Positions 50,607-59,149 of a stretch of 64,000 nucleotides of DNA are shown here, piece after piece (position 1 is the first letter of the stretch; each line of letters opens with the position of its first letter). Made by a program: the position numbers and the translations under genes. The stretch lies in contig CAWFLL010000004.1 of assembly GCA_963816785.1 (NCBI GenBank), positions 1,116,001 to 1,180,000 on the forward strand, in the 5' to 3' direction. This DNA is from VRUE01 sp963816785. GTDB lineage: Bacteria; Actinomycetota; Thermoleophilia; Solirubrobacterales; 70-9. The notes below the pieces were generated by a model. The model saw nothing but the letters and a program-made list of their open reading frames with translations. It was not told where the DNA came from and searched no databases.

Positions 50607-51743
50607 TCAGCCGACCCGGCCGCCGGAGAAGCTGACGTAGGCCCGCCAGGCCGGCTTCGGCTGGAAGCCGGTGCCGAAGAGGCCCGAGCCGTCACAGAAA
50701 TTGCAGGAGCCCTTCTGGTCGTCGATCGAGAACCAGTAGACCCGCTGGACGTGCCACTTGCCCTGATTGCTGCGAAGCACCCGGAACGCGCCCTTCAGCT
50801 GGTTCGCCTGGCCGTGGGGCCCTTTGGCGAACGAGTTCCTTTTCGATTCGGGCTGGGAGCTCCAACCGACCTCGGTCAGCCAGAGGCCCTTGCCGGCGTC
50901 GTGGTTCTCCTTGAGAATCGCGCGGAATTCTTCGATGTACGGTTCGAGGCGCTTGAAGGTGCCGGTGTACGGATGGAGGGCGATCCCCTGGAACATGCTC
51001 TTGATCCCGGGTGTCCGTTCGTACATCTGATCGAGGAAGTCCGCTGCGAAGTAGGCGAGCGGCGGCTTGCGGGTGAGGTTCGCCTCCGAAGGCCGGGCGA
51101 AGAGGCCTCCGAGGATCAGCTTCGCGCCCGGGTCGACTCCCCGGATCGCCGAATAGGAGAGCTTGACCAGCTTCCCGTACTCGGTCGGATTTGGCTTGGC
51201 GACGAAGTACATGAAGTTCGGCTCGTTCCAGATCTGCCAGGTCCGGATCGGGCGCCTCGGCACGGTCGGATTTTCGGCCCAGAAGGTGCCGGTGGGGCCG
51301 TAGCGCAGAACCGCCTGGCGGACGAAGTTGGTCCAGCCGGACTTCTGGACGCCGGTCCTGACCGGCAGCGTCTTCGGGCTCTTGTAGCGCCTGTCCGCCG
51401 GGACGGCCCATATGGGGGCGCCGGTCACGAACGGCAGCACCTCGATGCCGGCGGTCGCGGCCCCGTCGACGAGGCTGTCGACCCCCGACCAGTCGAACGG
51501 CCCGCTCCTCACCTGCTGGATGGCGCTCCAGACCACCGGCACCCGGATGCTGTCGACGCCGCCGAGCTTCAGCCGCTGCAGGTGTTCGGGGGTCGGCGTC
51601 GCCTGCGGCACGACGCCCCAGAAGGTGGCCGGGACGGCGCTCGCCGTAGATGCGAATGCCCCAGTCGCGAGGATCGCCAGCGACAGCGCGACGAGGATGG
51701 CGCGCGCCCGCGGCCCATTCGGGCGCTTCCCCCCCACCCGCAT
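50607..51743 (-). CDS. Secreted clan GH-A glycoside hydrolase
   Basis: 378 residues. Signal peptide ILVALSLAILATGAFASTAS. TIM-barrel hydrolase features: VDSIRVPVVWSAIQQV at strand 2, TWQIWNEPNFMYFVAKPN with the acid/base Glu of the W-N-E-P motif at strand 4, GIALHPYTGTFKRLEPYIEE at strand 6, and GLWLTEVGWSSQP with the nucleophile Glu at strand 7. C-terminal SFSGGRVG. Clan GH-A includes GH5/GH39/GH79 enzymes cleaving beta-glycans; the exact substrate is unknown. A paired-Cys loop (SCNFCDGSG) may be stabilising. Five bp separate it from the next secreted gene upstream. Confidence 0.8.
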   Translation of the reverse strand: MRVGGKRPNGPRARAILVALSLAILATGAFASTASAVPATFWGVVPQATPTPEHLQRLKLGGVDSIRVPVVWSAIQQVRSGPFDWSGVDSLVDGAATAGIEVLPFVTGAPIWAVPADRRYKSPKTLPVRTGVQKSGWTNFVRQAVLRYGPTGTFWAENPTVPRRPIRTWQIWNEPNFMYFVAKPNPTEYGKLVKLSYSAIRGVDPGAKLILGGLFARPSEANLTRKPPLAYFAADFLDQMYERTPGIKSMFQGIALHPYTGTFKRLEPYIEEFRAILKENHDAGKGLWLTEVGWSSQPESKRNSFAKGPHGQANQLKGAFRVLRSNQGKWHVQRVYWFSIDDQKGSCNFCDGSGLFGTGFQPKPAWRAYVSFSGGRVG

Positions 51744-51748
51744 CTTGG

Positions 51749-52318
51749 TTAGCTCGCCTTCGAGGAGACGGGCTCGCCGTGGGTGCCACGCTGGCGCCGC
51801 TGGCGGATCAGCACCACCGCGAGCGAGATCGCGGCGAGGACGAAGATCGCGATCAGAACCGGGATCAGCGGCGAGGAGCCTCCGTCATCGCTCTGCGGCG
51901 CATTCGAGGCGCCGGTCTGACCGGCCTCTTGCGCGGTGCCGCCCTTCTTGCCGGCGGTTCCGTTGGCTGGGCTACCCTGCTGGCCGGTGCCGCCGCCGCC
52001 GCCCGTGCTCGCGGCGCCACCCGACTTCGAGGATGGTTTGTTCGCCGACGAGCCCGAGACCGAGTTGTTGCCGCCGCCCGCATTCGACGGGGCGGATGCC
52101 CCACCGCCTGCGGCGGTGGACTTCCTGGCCGGGGGTTCGGCATTGTTGCCGCCGGTAGAGCCGCCGCCCGAGCCGCCGACCGCAGTGGGCGGGGAGTCGG
52201 TGTACTCAGGGATGCTGGAAGCGTGAGCGAGCACGGGGAGGCAGGCCAATGCCAGCAGAGCCAGCGCTGACACGAGCCGGGCCGAGTTCGCAGTTTGGTG
52301 GTGGCGCTTCCCGTACAT
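51749..52318 (-). CDS. Secreted Gly/Ser/Asn-rich protein with C-terminal membrane anchor
   Basis: 189 residues from ATG 52318. Signal peptide ARLVSALALLALACLPVLAH, then a long low-complexity region (residues ~45-145) of Gly, Ser, Asn, Ala and Lys (VGGSGGGSTGGNNAEPPARK, SSKSGGAASTGGGGGTGQQG) and one C-terminal transmembrane helix SSPLIPVLIAIFVLAAISLAVVL followed by the basic stop-transfer RQRRQRGTHG. It looks like a cell-wall-spanning stalk anchored in the membrane. No catalytic domain. Its 5' end overlaps the N-terminus of the divergent O-antigen-ligase gene if that begins at 52249. Confidence 0.65.
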   Translation of the reverse strand: MYGKRHHQTANSARLVSALALLALACLPVLAHASSIPEYTDSPPTAVGGSGGGSTGGNNAEPPARKSTAAGGGASAPSNAGGGNNSVSGSSANKPSSKSGGAASTGGGGGTGQQGSPANGTAGKKGGTAQEAGQTGASNAPQSDDGGSSPLIPVLIAIFVLAAISLAVVLIRQRRQRGTHGEPVSSKAS

Positions 52319-54246
52319 CGGGCGCAAGGTTAGACCAAACGGCGGCGTTGCTAGCGCCCGTCGCCCTGATAGTCGGGGTTGCCCTTGCAGGCGGCGGCTA
52401 CGACGTGAGCACCAGGCATATCGCGGGGCTTGCGGTTTGGCTTGTCGTGGTCGGCCTGCTCGTGTTCGGAGCAGGGTCGGCTGCGACGCTCGGGCGCCCG
52501 CTCTACTGGAGCGCCGGCCTGCTTGGCGGTTTTGCGCTTTTCTCGGCAATTTCTTCCCTCTGGTCGGGATCTGTTGAGTTGACCGTGATCGAGGCGGACA
52601 GGGTTCTCGTCTATCTCGGCATCTTCCTAGCCGCTTTCCTAATCGCCCAAACCGACCAAAGGCGCCATCGATTCGCTGAAGGCCTTGCAATCGCCTTCGT
52701 GCTGGTCGCCCTGCTGGCGCTGGGAAGCCGCCTCCTGCCCCATGTTCTCGATGTCGATTCGCTCGGCGACGGGGCCCGGCTTCGCTACCCGCTCGGCTAC
52801 TGGAACGCGAACGGCGCGATGTTCGGGATCGCAGCCGCGATGCTCCTCTGGGGGAGCCGGCGCGCCGCCTGGACGGCCCTGCGCTGGCTCTCGGTGGCGG
52901 CGATCCCGGCCGTCCTCCTCGCCCTCTATTTCACCTACTCGCGGGGTGGGCTGCTGGCGCTTGCGATCGCCGCGGGGGTCACCATCGCCCTCTCACGCGA
53001 CCGCCTCTGGATGCTGGCGACTCTGGCGATCGGCGCGATCGGGGCCCTGCCGGCGCTGCTCGCGGTCCAGGCCCGGGACAGCCTCGCCGACAACCTTGCC
53101 ACCCAGGCGTCGGTCGACCAGGGCGTGACGGTGCTGTTCATCCTCGCGGCGGGGATCGCGCTCTCGACGGCTCTCTTCGCCGGCCTGCGCTGGCTCGAGG
53201 AGCGGGAAGGGGCATTGACCGGGCGGGCGGTCGATCTGTCCCGCCATCCCACCGTGCTGAAGGCTGCGGCGGCGATCTGCGCCGTGATCGCGATCGGCGC
53301 CGCGATCGCGATCGGGGGCCGGGCCTGGGACCAGTTCACCAACTCCGACGTGCAGTTCCCGGAGAACCCGCAGGCGCATTTCTCCGAGCTCAGCGGCGCC
53401 GGCCGCAGCGACTTCTGGGGGGTCGCGATCGACACCTTCGGCGAAGAGCCGGTGATCGGCACCGGAGCGGGGACCTATGAGTTCGCCTGGGAGCGAAACC
53501 GCTCGATCGACCTGCCCCTGCACAACGCCCACTCCCTCTACCTGGAGACCTTCGCCGAGCTGGGCGCCGTCGGTGGCATTCTGGTGCTGGCCCTGGTCGG
53601 CGGCATCCTCTGGTGGGCCTTCTGCGCCTGGCGCGATGCCCGCGATCAGCAGCGCGAGCTGCACGCTGTGGTGCTCGCCGCGCTGGTCGCCATGGCGGTG
53701 GCGCTCGGCATCGACTGGTTCTGGGAGATCCTCGCAATGGGATCGGTCTTCTTCCTCTTCGCCGGCGTCGCGGTCGCCGCCAGATGCGCCCAGCAGGCGC
53801 CCGCCGTCGGGCCCGCGGCCTCCGATGAGGGACGGCGCTGGGGCCTCACCGCGGGCGCCCTCGTGGTCGCCTGGATTGCCGCGATCGCCCTCGTCGGCCC
53901 GCTCCTGGTCGAGCGGGAGATCGACGCCAGCCAGGACGCCGCCGCCAGCAACAACCTCGTCAGCGCGGTCGACCACGCCGAGCGCGCCCGCTCTATCGAG
54001 CCGTGGGCCGCGTCCCCCTACGTGCAGCTCGGCCTGCTCGCCCAGCTGCAGGGTGAATACGAGGCGGCGATCTCCCACTTCACGAACGCGATCGACCGCG
54101 AGGACGAGAACTGGCAGTGGTACTACCTACGCTCACAGGTCGAGCGGGAAGCGGGCGACGAGAACGCGGCCCAGGCGGACCTGGAGCGGGCACGGGAATT
54201 GAACCCACTCTCCGAATGCCTGCGCTCCGAAGCGGGTTGCGGGTGA
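52249..54246 (+). CDS. O-antigen ligase-like membrane protein with C-terminal TPR
   Basis: 665 residues from ATG 52249; TTG 52348 (LLAPVALIVGVALAGGG) is likelier as the functional start because the upstream residues are hydrophilic and overlap the divergent gene. Twelve or so hydrophobic segments follow, with the Wzy/WaaL signature YFTYSRGGLLALAIAAGV and the periplasmic loop RSDFWGVAIDTFGEEPVIGT...LPLHNAHSLYLETFAELG with the conserved H-N-x-x-x-x-x-x-x-E. The C-terminal ~110 residues have tetratricopeptide repeats (SPYVQLGLLAQLQGEYEAAI). It polymerises or ligates lipid-linked polysaccharide. Followed by the sugar-phosphate transferase after 7 bp. Confidence 0.85.
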   Translation: MPAEPALTRAGPSSQFGGGASRTSGARLDQTAALLAPVALIVGVALAGGGYDVSTRHIAGLAVWLVVVGLLVFGAGSAATLGRPLYWSAGLLGGFALFSAISSLWSGSVELTVIEADRVLVYLGIFLAAFLIAQTDQRRHRFAEGLAIAFVLVALLALGSRLLPHVLDVDSLGDGARLRYPLGYWNANGAMFGIAAAMLLWGSRRAAWTALRWLSVAAIPAVLLALYFTYSRGGLLALAIAAGVTIALSRDRLWMLATLAIGAIGALPALLAVQARDSLADNLATQASVDQGVTVLFILAAGIALSTALFAGLRWLEEREGALTGRAVDLSRHPTVLKAAAAICAVIAIGAAIAIGGRAWDQFTNSDVQFPENPQAHFSELSGAGRSDFWGVAIDTFGEEPVIGTGAGTYEFAWERNRSIDLPLHNAHSLYLETFAELGAVGGILVLALVGGILWWAFCAWRDARDQQRELHAVVLAALVAMAVALGIDWFWEILAMGSVFFLFAGVAVAARCAQQAPAVGPAASDEGRRWGLTAGALVVAWIAAIALVGPLLVEREIDASQDAAASNNLVSAVDHAERARSIEPWAASPYVQLGLLAQLQGEYEAAISHFTNAIDREDENWQWYYLRSQVEREAGDENAAQADLERARELNPLSECLRSEAGCG

Positions 54247-54253
54247 GAAAGAG

Positions 54254-55753
54254 ATGACCCGGAACGCCCACGACACCGGGCAGCGCGAGCCGACGGCCAA
54301 CGAGTCGGCAAAGCCGGAGCCCCCGCAGCAAGGCGGGACCGAGACGGCGGTGCGGCTCGGCCTGACCGGGCCAAGCGGGTCGCGGCGCCGCGGGGCGTTG
54401 CTGCGCCGCCTGCTCGCCGTCGGCGACTGGCTGGCGCTGATGGCGGCTCTCTGCGTCGCCACCGCGGCGACCGCGGCGACCGATATCGCGATGCTCTTCT
54501 GGGCGACCCTCTTCAGCCCCGCCTGGATCCTGGTCGTCAAGTTCCACGGGCTCTACGACAACGACCATCGCCGAATCCGTCACAGCACGCTCGATGAGCT
54601 GCCATCGCTGATCTCCGCCAGCGCGCTCGGCACCCTCGCCCTCGACGGCCTGCTGGCGCTGAGCCCCGTCGGGCCGCTATCGGCTGCCAGCGCGATCATC
54701 GTCGGCCTCGGCGCGCTGGCCGGGAGCTTCGTCGTCCGGGTGGTGCTGCGATTCCTCTGGCACCGCCTGACCGGGGTCTCAACCGGGTTGATGATCGGCT
54801 CCCCCGCCGCCGCGGACCTGGTCGCGCGGCGCCTCTCCACGCACCCGGAGACCCGCCTTCGCCTGGTCGGATACCTGGCCCCGCCCGGCGCCGACCCGGC
54901 GACGGAGCTGCCGCGGCTGGGATCGGTATCCGACATCGTCAAGGTGGCGCGGGAGTACGCGGTAGAACGCGTGGTCGTCACCGAGCAGGGGATGAGCGAG
55001 CAGGCAGCCGAGACGCTGATCGAGGAGTGCAAGGCGGCCGGGCTCGGGCTCACCTTCCTGCCGCGGCACTTCGGCCTGCTCGGACCCGGAATCGAGCTCA
55101 ACCGCCTCGCCGAGCTGCCGGTGCTGGACTTCCGCTTCTCCGACCCGCCCCGCTCGACGATGGCGATGAAGCGGGCGATGGACGTGACCATCTCGGGCGC
55201 TTTGCTGGCGCTGCTCTCGCCGTTGCTGCTGACGATCGCCCTCGCGATCCTGATCGACACCGGCCGCCCCGTCCTCTTCCGCCAGCGTCGGGCGGGCAAG
55301 GACGGCGAGCCGTTCACGATGCTGAAGTTCCGCACCATGACCGCGGACGCCGAGGAGCGGCTCGGCGAGCTGGTCGACCTCGAGCGCCTCGAGGAGCCCG
55401 CCTTCAAGATCGCCTCCGACCCGCGGGTGACGCGCTCCGGTCGCCTTCTCCGTCGCACCAGCCTCGACGAGCTGCCGCAGCTGATCAACGTGCTGCGGGG
55501 CGACATGTCGCTCGTCGGGCCGCGCCCGGAGGAGGAGGCGGTGGTCGCCCTCTACGACGAGCGCCAGCGCGTCCGGCTGGCGATCAAGCCGGGGCTGACC
55601 GGGCCGATGCAGGTCTACGGGCGCGGCGATCTCACCTTCGAGGAGCGGCTGGCGATGGAGCGCGACTACCTCGACAACCTCTCGGTGACCGGTGATCTGG
55701 CGATCCTGCTGCGGACCCCGCGGGCGATAATCCGCGGCGAGGGCGCCTACTGA
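54254..55753 (+). CDS. Undecaprenyl-phosphate sugar phosphotransferase (polyprenyl glycosylphosphotransferase)
   Basis: 499 residues. Four N-terminal membrane helices (residues ~50-150), a soluble NAD-binding-like CoA_binding_3 domain (~165-265: STGLMIGSPAAADLVARRLS...LRLVGYLAPPG) and a last helix (VTISGALLALLSPLLLTIAL) leading into the catalytic bacterial sugar transferase domain with PVLFRQRRAGKDGEPFTMLK, FRTMTADAEERL, RSGRLLRRTSLDELPQLINV and LRGDMSLVGPRPEEE. It attaches the first sugar-1-phosphate to undecaprenyl phosphate, starting repeat-unit assembly. In one transcript with the O-antigen-ligase gene. Confidence 0.92.
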   Translation: MTRNAHDTGQREPTANESAKPEPPQQGGTETAVRLGLTGPSGSRRRGALLRRLLAVGDWLALMAALCVATAATAATDIAMLFWATLFSPAWILVVKFHGLYDNDHRRIRHSTLDELPSLISASALGTLALDGLLALSPVGPLSAASAIIVGLGALAGSFVVRVVLRFLWHRLTGVSTGLMIGSPAAADLVARRLSTHPETRLRLVGYLAPPGADPATELPRLGSVSDIVKVAREYAVERVVVTEQGMSEQAAETLIEECKAAGLGLTFLPRHFGLLGPGIELNRLAELPVLDFRFSDPPRSTMAMKRAMDVTISGALLALLSPLLLTIALAILIDTGRPVLFRQRRAGKDGEPFTMLKFRTMTADAEERLGELVDLERLEEPAFKIASDPRVTRSGRLLRRTSLDELPQLINVLRGDMSLVGPRPEEEAVVALYDERQRVRLAIKPGLTGPMQVYGRGDLTFEERLAMERDYLDNLSVTGDLAILLRTPRAIIRGEGAY

Positions 55754-56861
55754 GCACGCCTCGTCAGGCGCTTGAGCGCCCTGGGGATCCAAGGGCCAGG
55801 CCCACCCAGGCCCTCGGCGAGAGCGGCGGCGGTGGCCGCCCGACCGCGATCGCAACGCCCGATCATCTGAGCGGCACCGGCACGGATCTCCTTGACCAGG
55901 ACAGCTCGGGCGGGGCCGTCGAGGAGGACAGCGGCCGCAGCGTCGGAGTCGGCCCCCGTGCCATCGGCGCCGATCAGGCTGCGGTCGAGCCCGAACAGGT
56001 CGCGCAGGCCGGCCGCCTTCTGGTCGTAGTAGCCATTCTCCGCCAGGAGCATCGTCGGGATGCCGGCCAGCGGCGAGGTGATGGCAACGTGGTAGGAGCA
56101 GCTGACGGCCCCGACTCTTCGAGGGCCTCGCCGTGCCGCGCGAGGGCCTCGGTCTCGGAGATGCGGCGGTCCTCATACGCAATCACCGGCTGCAGCTCGA
56201 GCGGAGCGCCCGCGACGTCGCCGAGGCGCCGAAGGATGGCGATCACCCTTCCGATCATCGCTTCCGGCTCGTCGCTGACCCAGTCGCCCCCGTTGAGGTG
56301 GAGGTTGACGACGGGCTCCTCGCTCGCCGGGCCGAAATTGAGAAGTGGCGCAGCGTCGTGGGCCGCGCCCCCTGCGACGATGAGCGGCTCCTCCACCTGC
56401 TGACCCGAGGCGACGAGGGGGAGCGGGTTCCGCCCCGCAAGCCGTTCCGCCGCGCCGGCGAGCGCGACCTTGCGGTTGCCCCACCAGTGATTGAGGTAGC
56501 CGCCCCCGTAGAGGTGGAGGATGGAGCGCGATGGCGCCGCCCCTGCAGAGAGCTCCGCGAGATGGTCACCCGCTTGGCCTTCTGCATCATCGAAATAGGC
56601 GTACACGGCGTCCCCCAACAGGGCCGGAAACCGCTTGACCAGGGAGGCGTGGCTGGGTTGCGTCGCCCGCTCGATGATCACGACGGGCAACGGCGACCCT
56701 GGGAGGCCCGTCACGGCCTCGATCGCACCGGCGAGCTGGAGGACGTCGCCGTAGTTGCCCGACCCGTCGTAGCTGCCGACCATGAGCACCGCTGACCGGG
56801 CCCTTCGGAGCCGGCGCCGATCTGCCTGTGACACCCAGAGCCCGCCGCTCAATGGCAACAT
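55747..56861 (-). pseudogene. Polysaccharide pyruvyl transferase family gene with a frameshift
   Basis: From ATG 56861, or a later start at MVGSYDGSGNYGDVLQLAGA, which is the family's N-terminal motif (GSYDGxGNYGD), the first frame runs to about 56115 with ILHLYGGGYLNHWWGNRKVA (the G-G-G-x-N segment) and IAYEDRRISETEALARHGEA. Homology then continues in another frame: AVSCSYHVAITSPLAGIPTM, AENGYYDQKAAGLRDLFGLD, ending LTRRAQ at 55747. S-x-R/Y-H-x-x-I-x-x-x-x-x-G-I-P is the conserved Rossmann end motif. The shift lies near a GGGG run. The family adds pyruvyl ketals to cell-wall sugars. Convergent with the glycosylphosphotransferase, overlapping by 7 bp. Confidence 0.75.
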
Positions 56862-56870
56862 TCCTCAGCC

Positions 56871-57740
56871 ATGGACCTCGAGACGATAGTTGTCAGCCAC
56901 GGCGCCGAAGGGCTGCTGAGACGCTGCCTGCGCTCGCTCGAGCAACACCCGGCCTGCGGGGAGACCCGGGTGACCGTCGTCGACAGCGGCAGCACCGACT
57001 CGACCCCGGAGATGGTCGAGCGGGAGTTCCCCCGGGTGCGGCTGATCCGCCGCGACAACATCGGCTTCTCCGCCGCCAACAACCTCGTGCTGCACGAGGG
57101 GGGCGCCGACGCCGTCCTGCTGCTCAACCCCGACACCGAGGTCTACGCGGGGACGCTCGACACCGCGCTCGCCCGGCTGCGCTCCGACCCGCGGATCGGA
57201 ATCGTCGGCTGCAAGCTGGTGACCGAGTCGGGCGAGCTCGACCACGCTTCCAAACGGTCCTTCCCCACACCGATCGGCGCCCTTGCGCACTTCTCCGGGA
57301 TCGGCCGCCGTGACGGCGCCTCCGCTGCGCTCAGCCAGTACCGCGCGACCCACCTCGGCGACGATGAGCCGGGGGAGGTCGACGCGGTCAACGGCGCCTT
57401 CATGCTCTGCCGAGGGGAGGCGGTGCGCAAGGTCGGGCTGCTCGACGAGGGGTACTGGCTCTACATGGAGGACCTCGACTGGTGCCGGCGCTTCTTGGAG
57501 GCGGGCTGGACGGTGTTCTACGAGCCCGCCGCGGTGGCGCTCCACGTCAAGGGCGGCTCGAGCGGCGGGCGGCGGGCATTGCGGCAGGAGATCGCCTTCC
57601 ACCGCGGCATGGGGCGCTTCTACCGGCGCTTCGAGGCCCCCCTTCACAATCCGCTCCTGAACACGCTCGTCTACGCCGGGATCGGTGCCAAACTCCTTGC
57701 CAGCCTCGCGATCAGCTCGGCCACTCGCCGACGGGACTGA
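56871..57740 (+). CDS. Family 2 glycosyltransferase (rhamnosyltransferase-like)
   Basis: 289 residues. GT-A fold N-terminus TIVVSHGAEGLLRRCLRSLE, VTVVDSGSTDSTPEMVER, and the nucleotide-sugar site RRDNIGFSAANNLVLHE...AVLLLNPDTEVY, where N-P-D is the DXD-type metal site. Then VNGAFMLCRGEAVRKVGLLD, and EGYWLYMEDLDWCRRFLEAG holding the conserved E-D-x-D-W catalytic segment. The C-terminal helix is hydrophobic. Transfer of rhamnose to the lipid-linked sugar chain is likely because the dTDP-rhamnose genes are next door. The stop codon lies in palindrome A5. Confidence 0.88.
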   Translation: MDLETIVVSHGAEGLLRRCLRSLEQHPACGETRVTVVDSGSTDSTPEMVEREFPRVRLIRRDNIGFSAANNLVLHEGGADAVLLLNPDTEVYAGTLDTALARLRSDPRIGIVGCKLVTESGELDHASKRSFPTPIGALAHFSGIGRRDGASAALSQYRATHLGDDEPGEVDAVNGAFMLCRGEAVRKVGLLDEGYWLYMEDLDWCRRFLEAGWTVFYEPAAVALHVKGGSSGGRRALRQEIAFHRGMGRFYRRFEAPLHNPLLNTLVYAGIGAKLLASLAISSATRRRD

Positions 57741-57775
57741 AACGGGCCCATATCTCCCGTTTCAGTCCCGTCGGC
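57727..57775. repeat. 49-bp palindrome family, copy A5 (perfect stem)
   Basis: Arm GCCGACGGGACTGAAACGGG, loop CCCATATCT, arm CCCGTTTCAGTCCCGTCGGC: 20 of 20 pairs. Compared with other copies, GGGCCG has changed to GGGACTG on the left and the right arm changed to match (CAGTCCC), a compensated change. It lies between converging genes and contains the stop codon (57738-57740) of the glycosyltransferase. Confidence 0.9.
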
Positions 57776-57779
57776 GGGG

Positions 57780-58595
57780 TCAAGCGCGGTAGGCGACGAC
57801 GATGTCCTGATAGCTCGCTCCCTCTGGGTTGTTGGCCCACTGCCCGAGGTGGAGCGGCTCGCGAACGGCGAGCCCGGCGTCGGCCAGCATCTCGCGGACC
57901 AGGTCGGCTCGAAGGGCGACGGCCTCCTCGGGCCGGCCGGGGTCGGTGGTCGCGCCGCCGTCGATCGGGTGGGTGAAGGCCAGTGCCGCCCTGCCCGCCG
58001 CGATCTCGGCCTCCGAGCGCGGCGTCAGCAGAAAGAAGGTGAGGAGGCAGCTTCCGCCGGGCCTCAGCACCCGGGCGGTCTCGGCGAGGTAGTGGCGCAC
58101 CTCGTCGCGGAGGAGGTGCGTGAAGAGTGAGGTGGCGAAGGCGAAGTCGAACGAGGAGTCGGGATAGGGAAACCTGAACTCCCCGCCCGAGACCGTCCCG
58201 AACGGGTTGTACTTGGCGTTGTGGATCGGGGCCCAGGTGAACTCGAACTCGGGGTGCCGAGGGGTGATGTTGCGCCGGCACCAGCGGATCATCGCCCGGC
58301 CGACGTCGAACCCGGCGTAGGACCCGCCGTCCAGGTACCCGGTCAGCGGGATCGCCATCCGGCCAATCCCGCAGCCGATGTCGAGGACCCTGTCGCCCGG
58401 CTCGAGGCCGCCGAGCCCGGTGAAGTGGCCGAGGAACTCGCGGCCGGTCTCGGCGAAGTCGCCGCCACCGACGAAGGAGAGGCCGCGGGGCGGCACCAGC
58501 ACGCCGTCGCCGCGCAGCCGGCGGAGCAGATCGACGGGGGCGAAGACGATCCGCCGGGCGAGCGCCTTCAGCAGGTAGAGGGCCTTCGCCCTCAC
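57780..58595 (-). CDS. SAM-dependent methyltransferase
   Basis: 271 residues from GTG 58595, whose codon overlaps the rmlC stop (GTGA). Class I methyltransferase: motif I GDRVLDIGCGIGRMAIPLTG, YAGFDVGRAMIRWCRRN (motif II), SFDFAFATSLFTHLLRDEVR (motif IV) and LRPGGSCLLTFFLLTP (post motif). Probably O- or N-methylates a sugar or sugar nucleotide, given its place at the end of the rml operon. The longer open frame upstream is not conserved. The stop lies 5 bp beyond palindrome A5. Confidence 0.85.
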   Translation of the reverse strand: MRAKALYLLKALARRIVFAPVDLLRRLRGDGVLVPPRGLSFVGGGDFAETGREFLGHFTGLGGLEPGDRVLDIGCGIGRMAIPLTGYLDGGSYAGFDVGRAMIRWCRRNITPRHPEFEFTWAPIHNAKYNPFGTVSGGEFRFPYPDSSFDFAFATSLFTHLLRDEVRHYLAETARVLRPGGSCLLTFFLLTPRSEAEIAAGRAALAFTHPIDGGATTDPGRPEEAVALRADLVREMLADAGLAVREPLHLGQWANNPEGASYQDIVVAYRA

Positions 58596-59149
58596 GCGTG
58601 CTCGAACGGCAGCTCGGCGGCGACCTCGGCGAGGCGGGGAGCCGCGAGGTCGCGCTCCGAGAGCAGGGGATCCTCGACCGGCCACTCGACGCCGATCTCG
58701 GGGTCGTCCCAGGCGATGCCTGACTCGGTCGCCGGGTCATAGAGGCTGGAGAGCAGGTAGGTGACGTCGGCGACCTCGCTGAGCACGGCGAATCCGTGGC
58801 CGAAGCCGACCGGGACGAAAAGCTGGCGGTGCTTCTCGTCGTCGAGGATGTGGCCCTCCCACTCGCCGTAGGTCGGGGAGCCGCGACGGAGGTCGACCGC
58901 GACGTCGAAGATCGCGCCGCGAGCGCAGCGGACCAGCTTCGCCTGCCCCGGCGCGGTCTGGAAGTGCAGCCCGCGCAGGGTCCCGCTCACCGAGCGCGAG
59001 TGGTTGTGCTGGACGAACTCGACCCCGACGCCCTGCTCGGCCCAGGCGTCGCGGGTGAAGGTCTCGACCATGAAGCCGCGCGCGTCCCCGTGGACCGCGG
59101 GCTCGAGCAGCACCACCCCCTTCAGCTTGGTCGGGAGCCGCTCCGGCAT
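58592..59149 (-). CDS. rmlC: dTDP-4-dehydrorhamnose 3,5-epimerase
   Basis: 185 residues. The RmlC jelly roll is complete: VVLLEPAVHGDARGFMVETF, FVQHNHSRSVSGTLRGLHFQ with the catalytic His, VRCARGAIFDVAVDLRRGSP and LFVPVGFGHGFAVLSEVADV with the second histidine pair. It epimerises C3 and C5 of dTDP-4-keto-6-deoxyglucose, the third step to dTDP-L-rhamnose. It starts one base after the rmlB stop and its stop overlaps the methyltransferase start. Confidence 0.95.
   Translation of the reverse strand: MPERLPTKLKGVVLLEPAVHGDARGFMVETFTRDAWAEQGVGVEFVQHNHSRSVSGTLRGLHFQTAPGQAKLVRCARGAIFDVAVDLRRGSPTYGEWEGHILDDEKHRQLFVPVGFGHGFAVLSEVADVTYLLSSLYDPATESGIAWDDPEIGVEWPVEDPLLSERDLAAPRLAEVAAELPFEHA

Noticed and set aside
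20264..57775. Family A palindromes as plain rho-independent terminators.
   Set aside because: Position between converging genes fits, but there is no T tract, size is fixed, and the loop is conserved, while a proper terminator with TTTT exists separately at 39168. Termination may still be a side effect.
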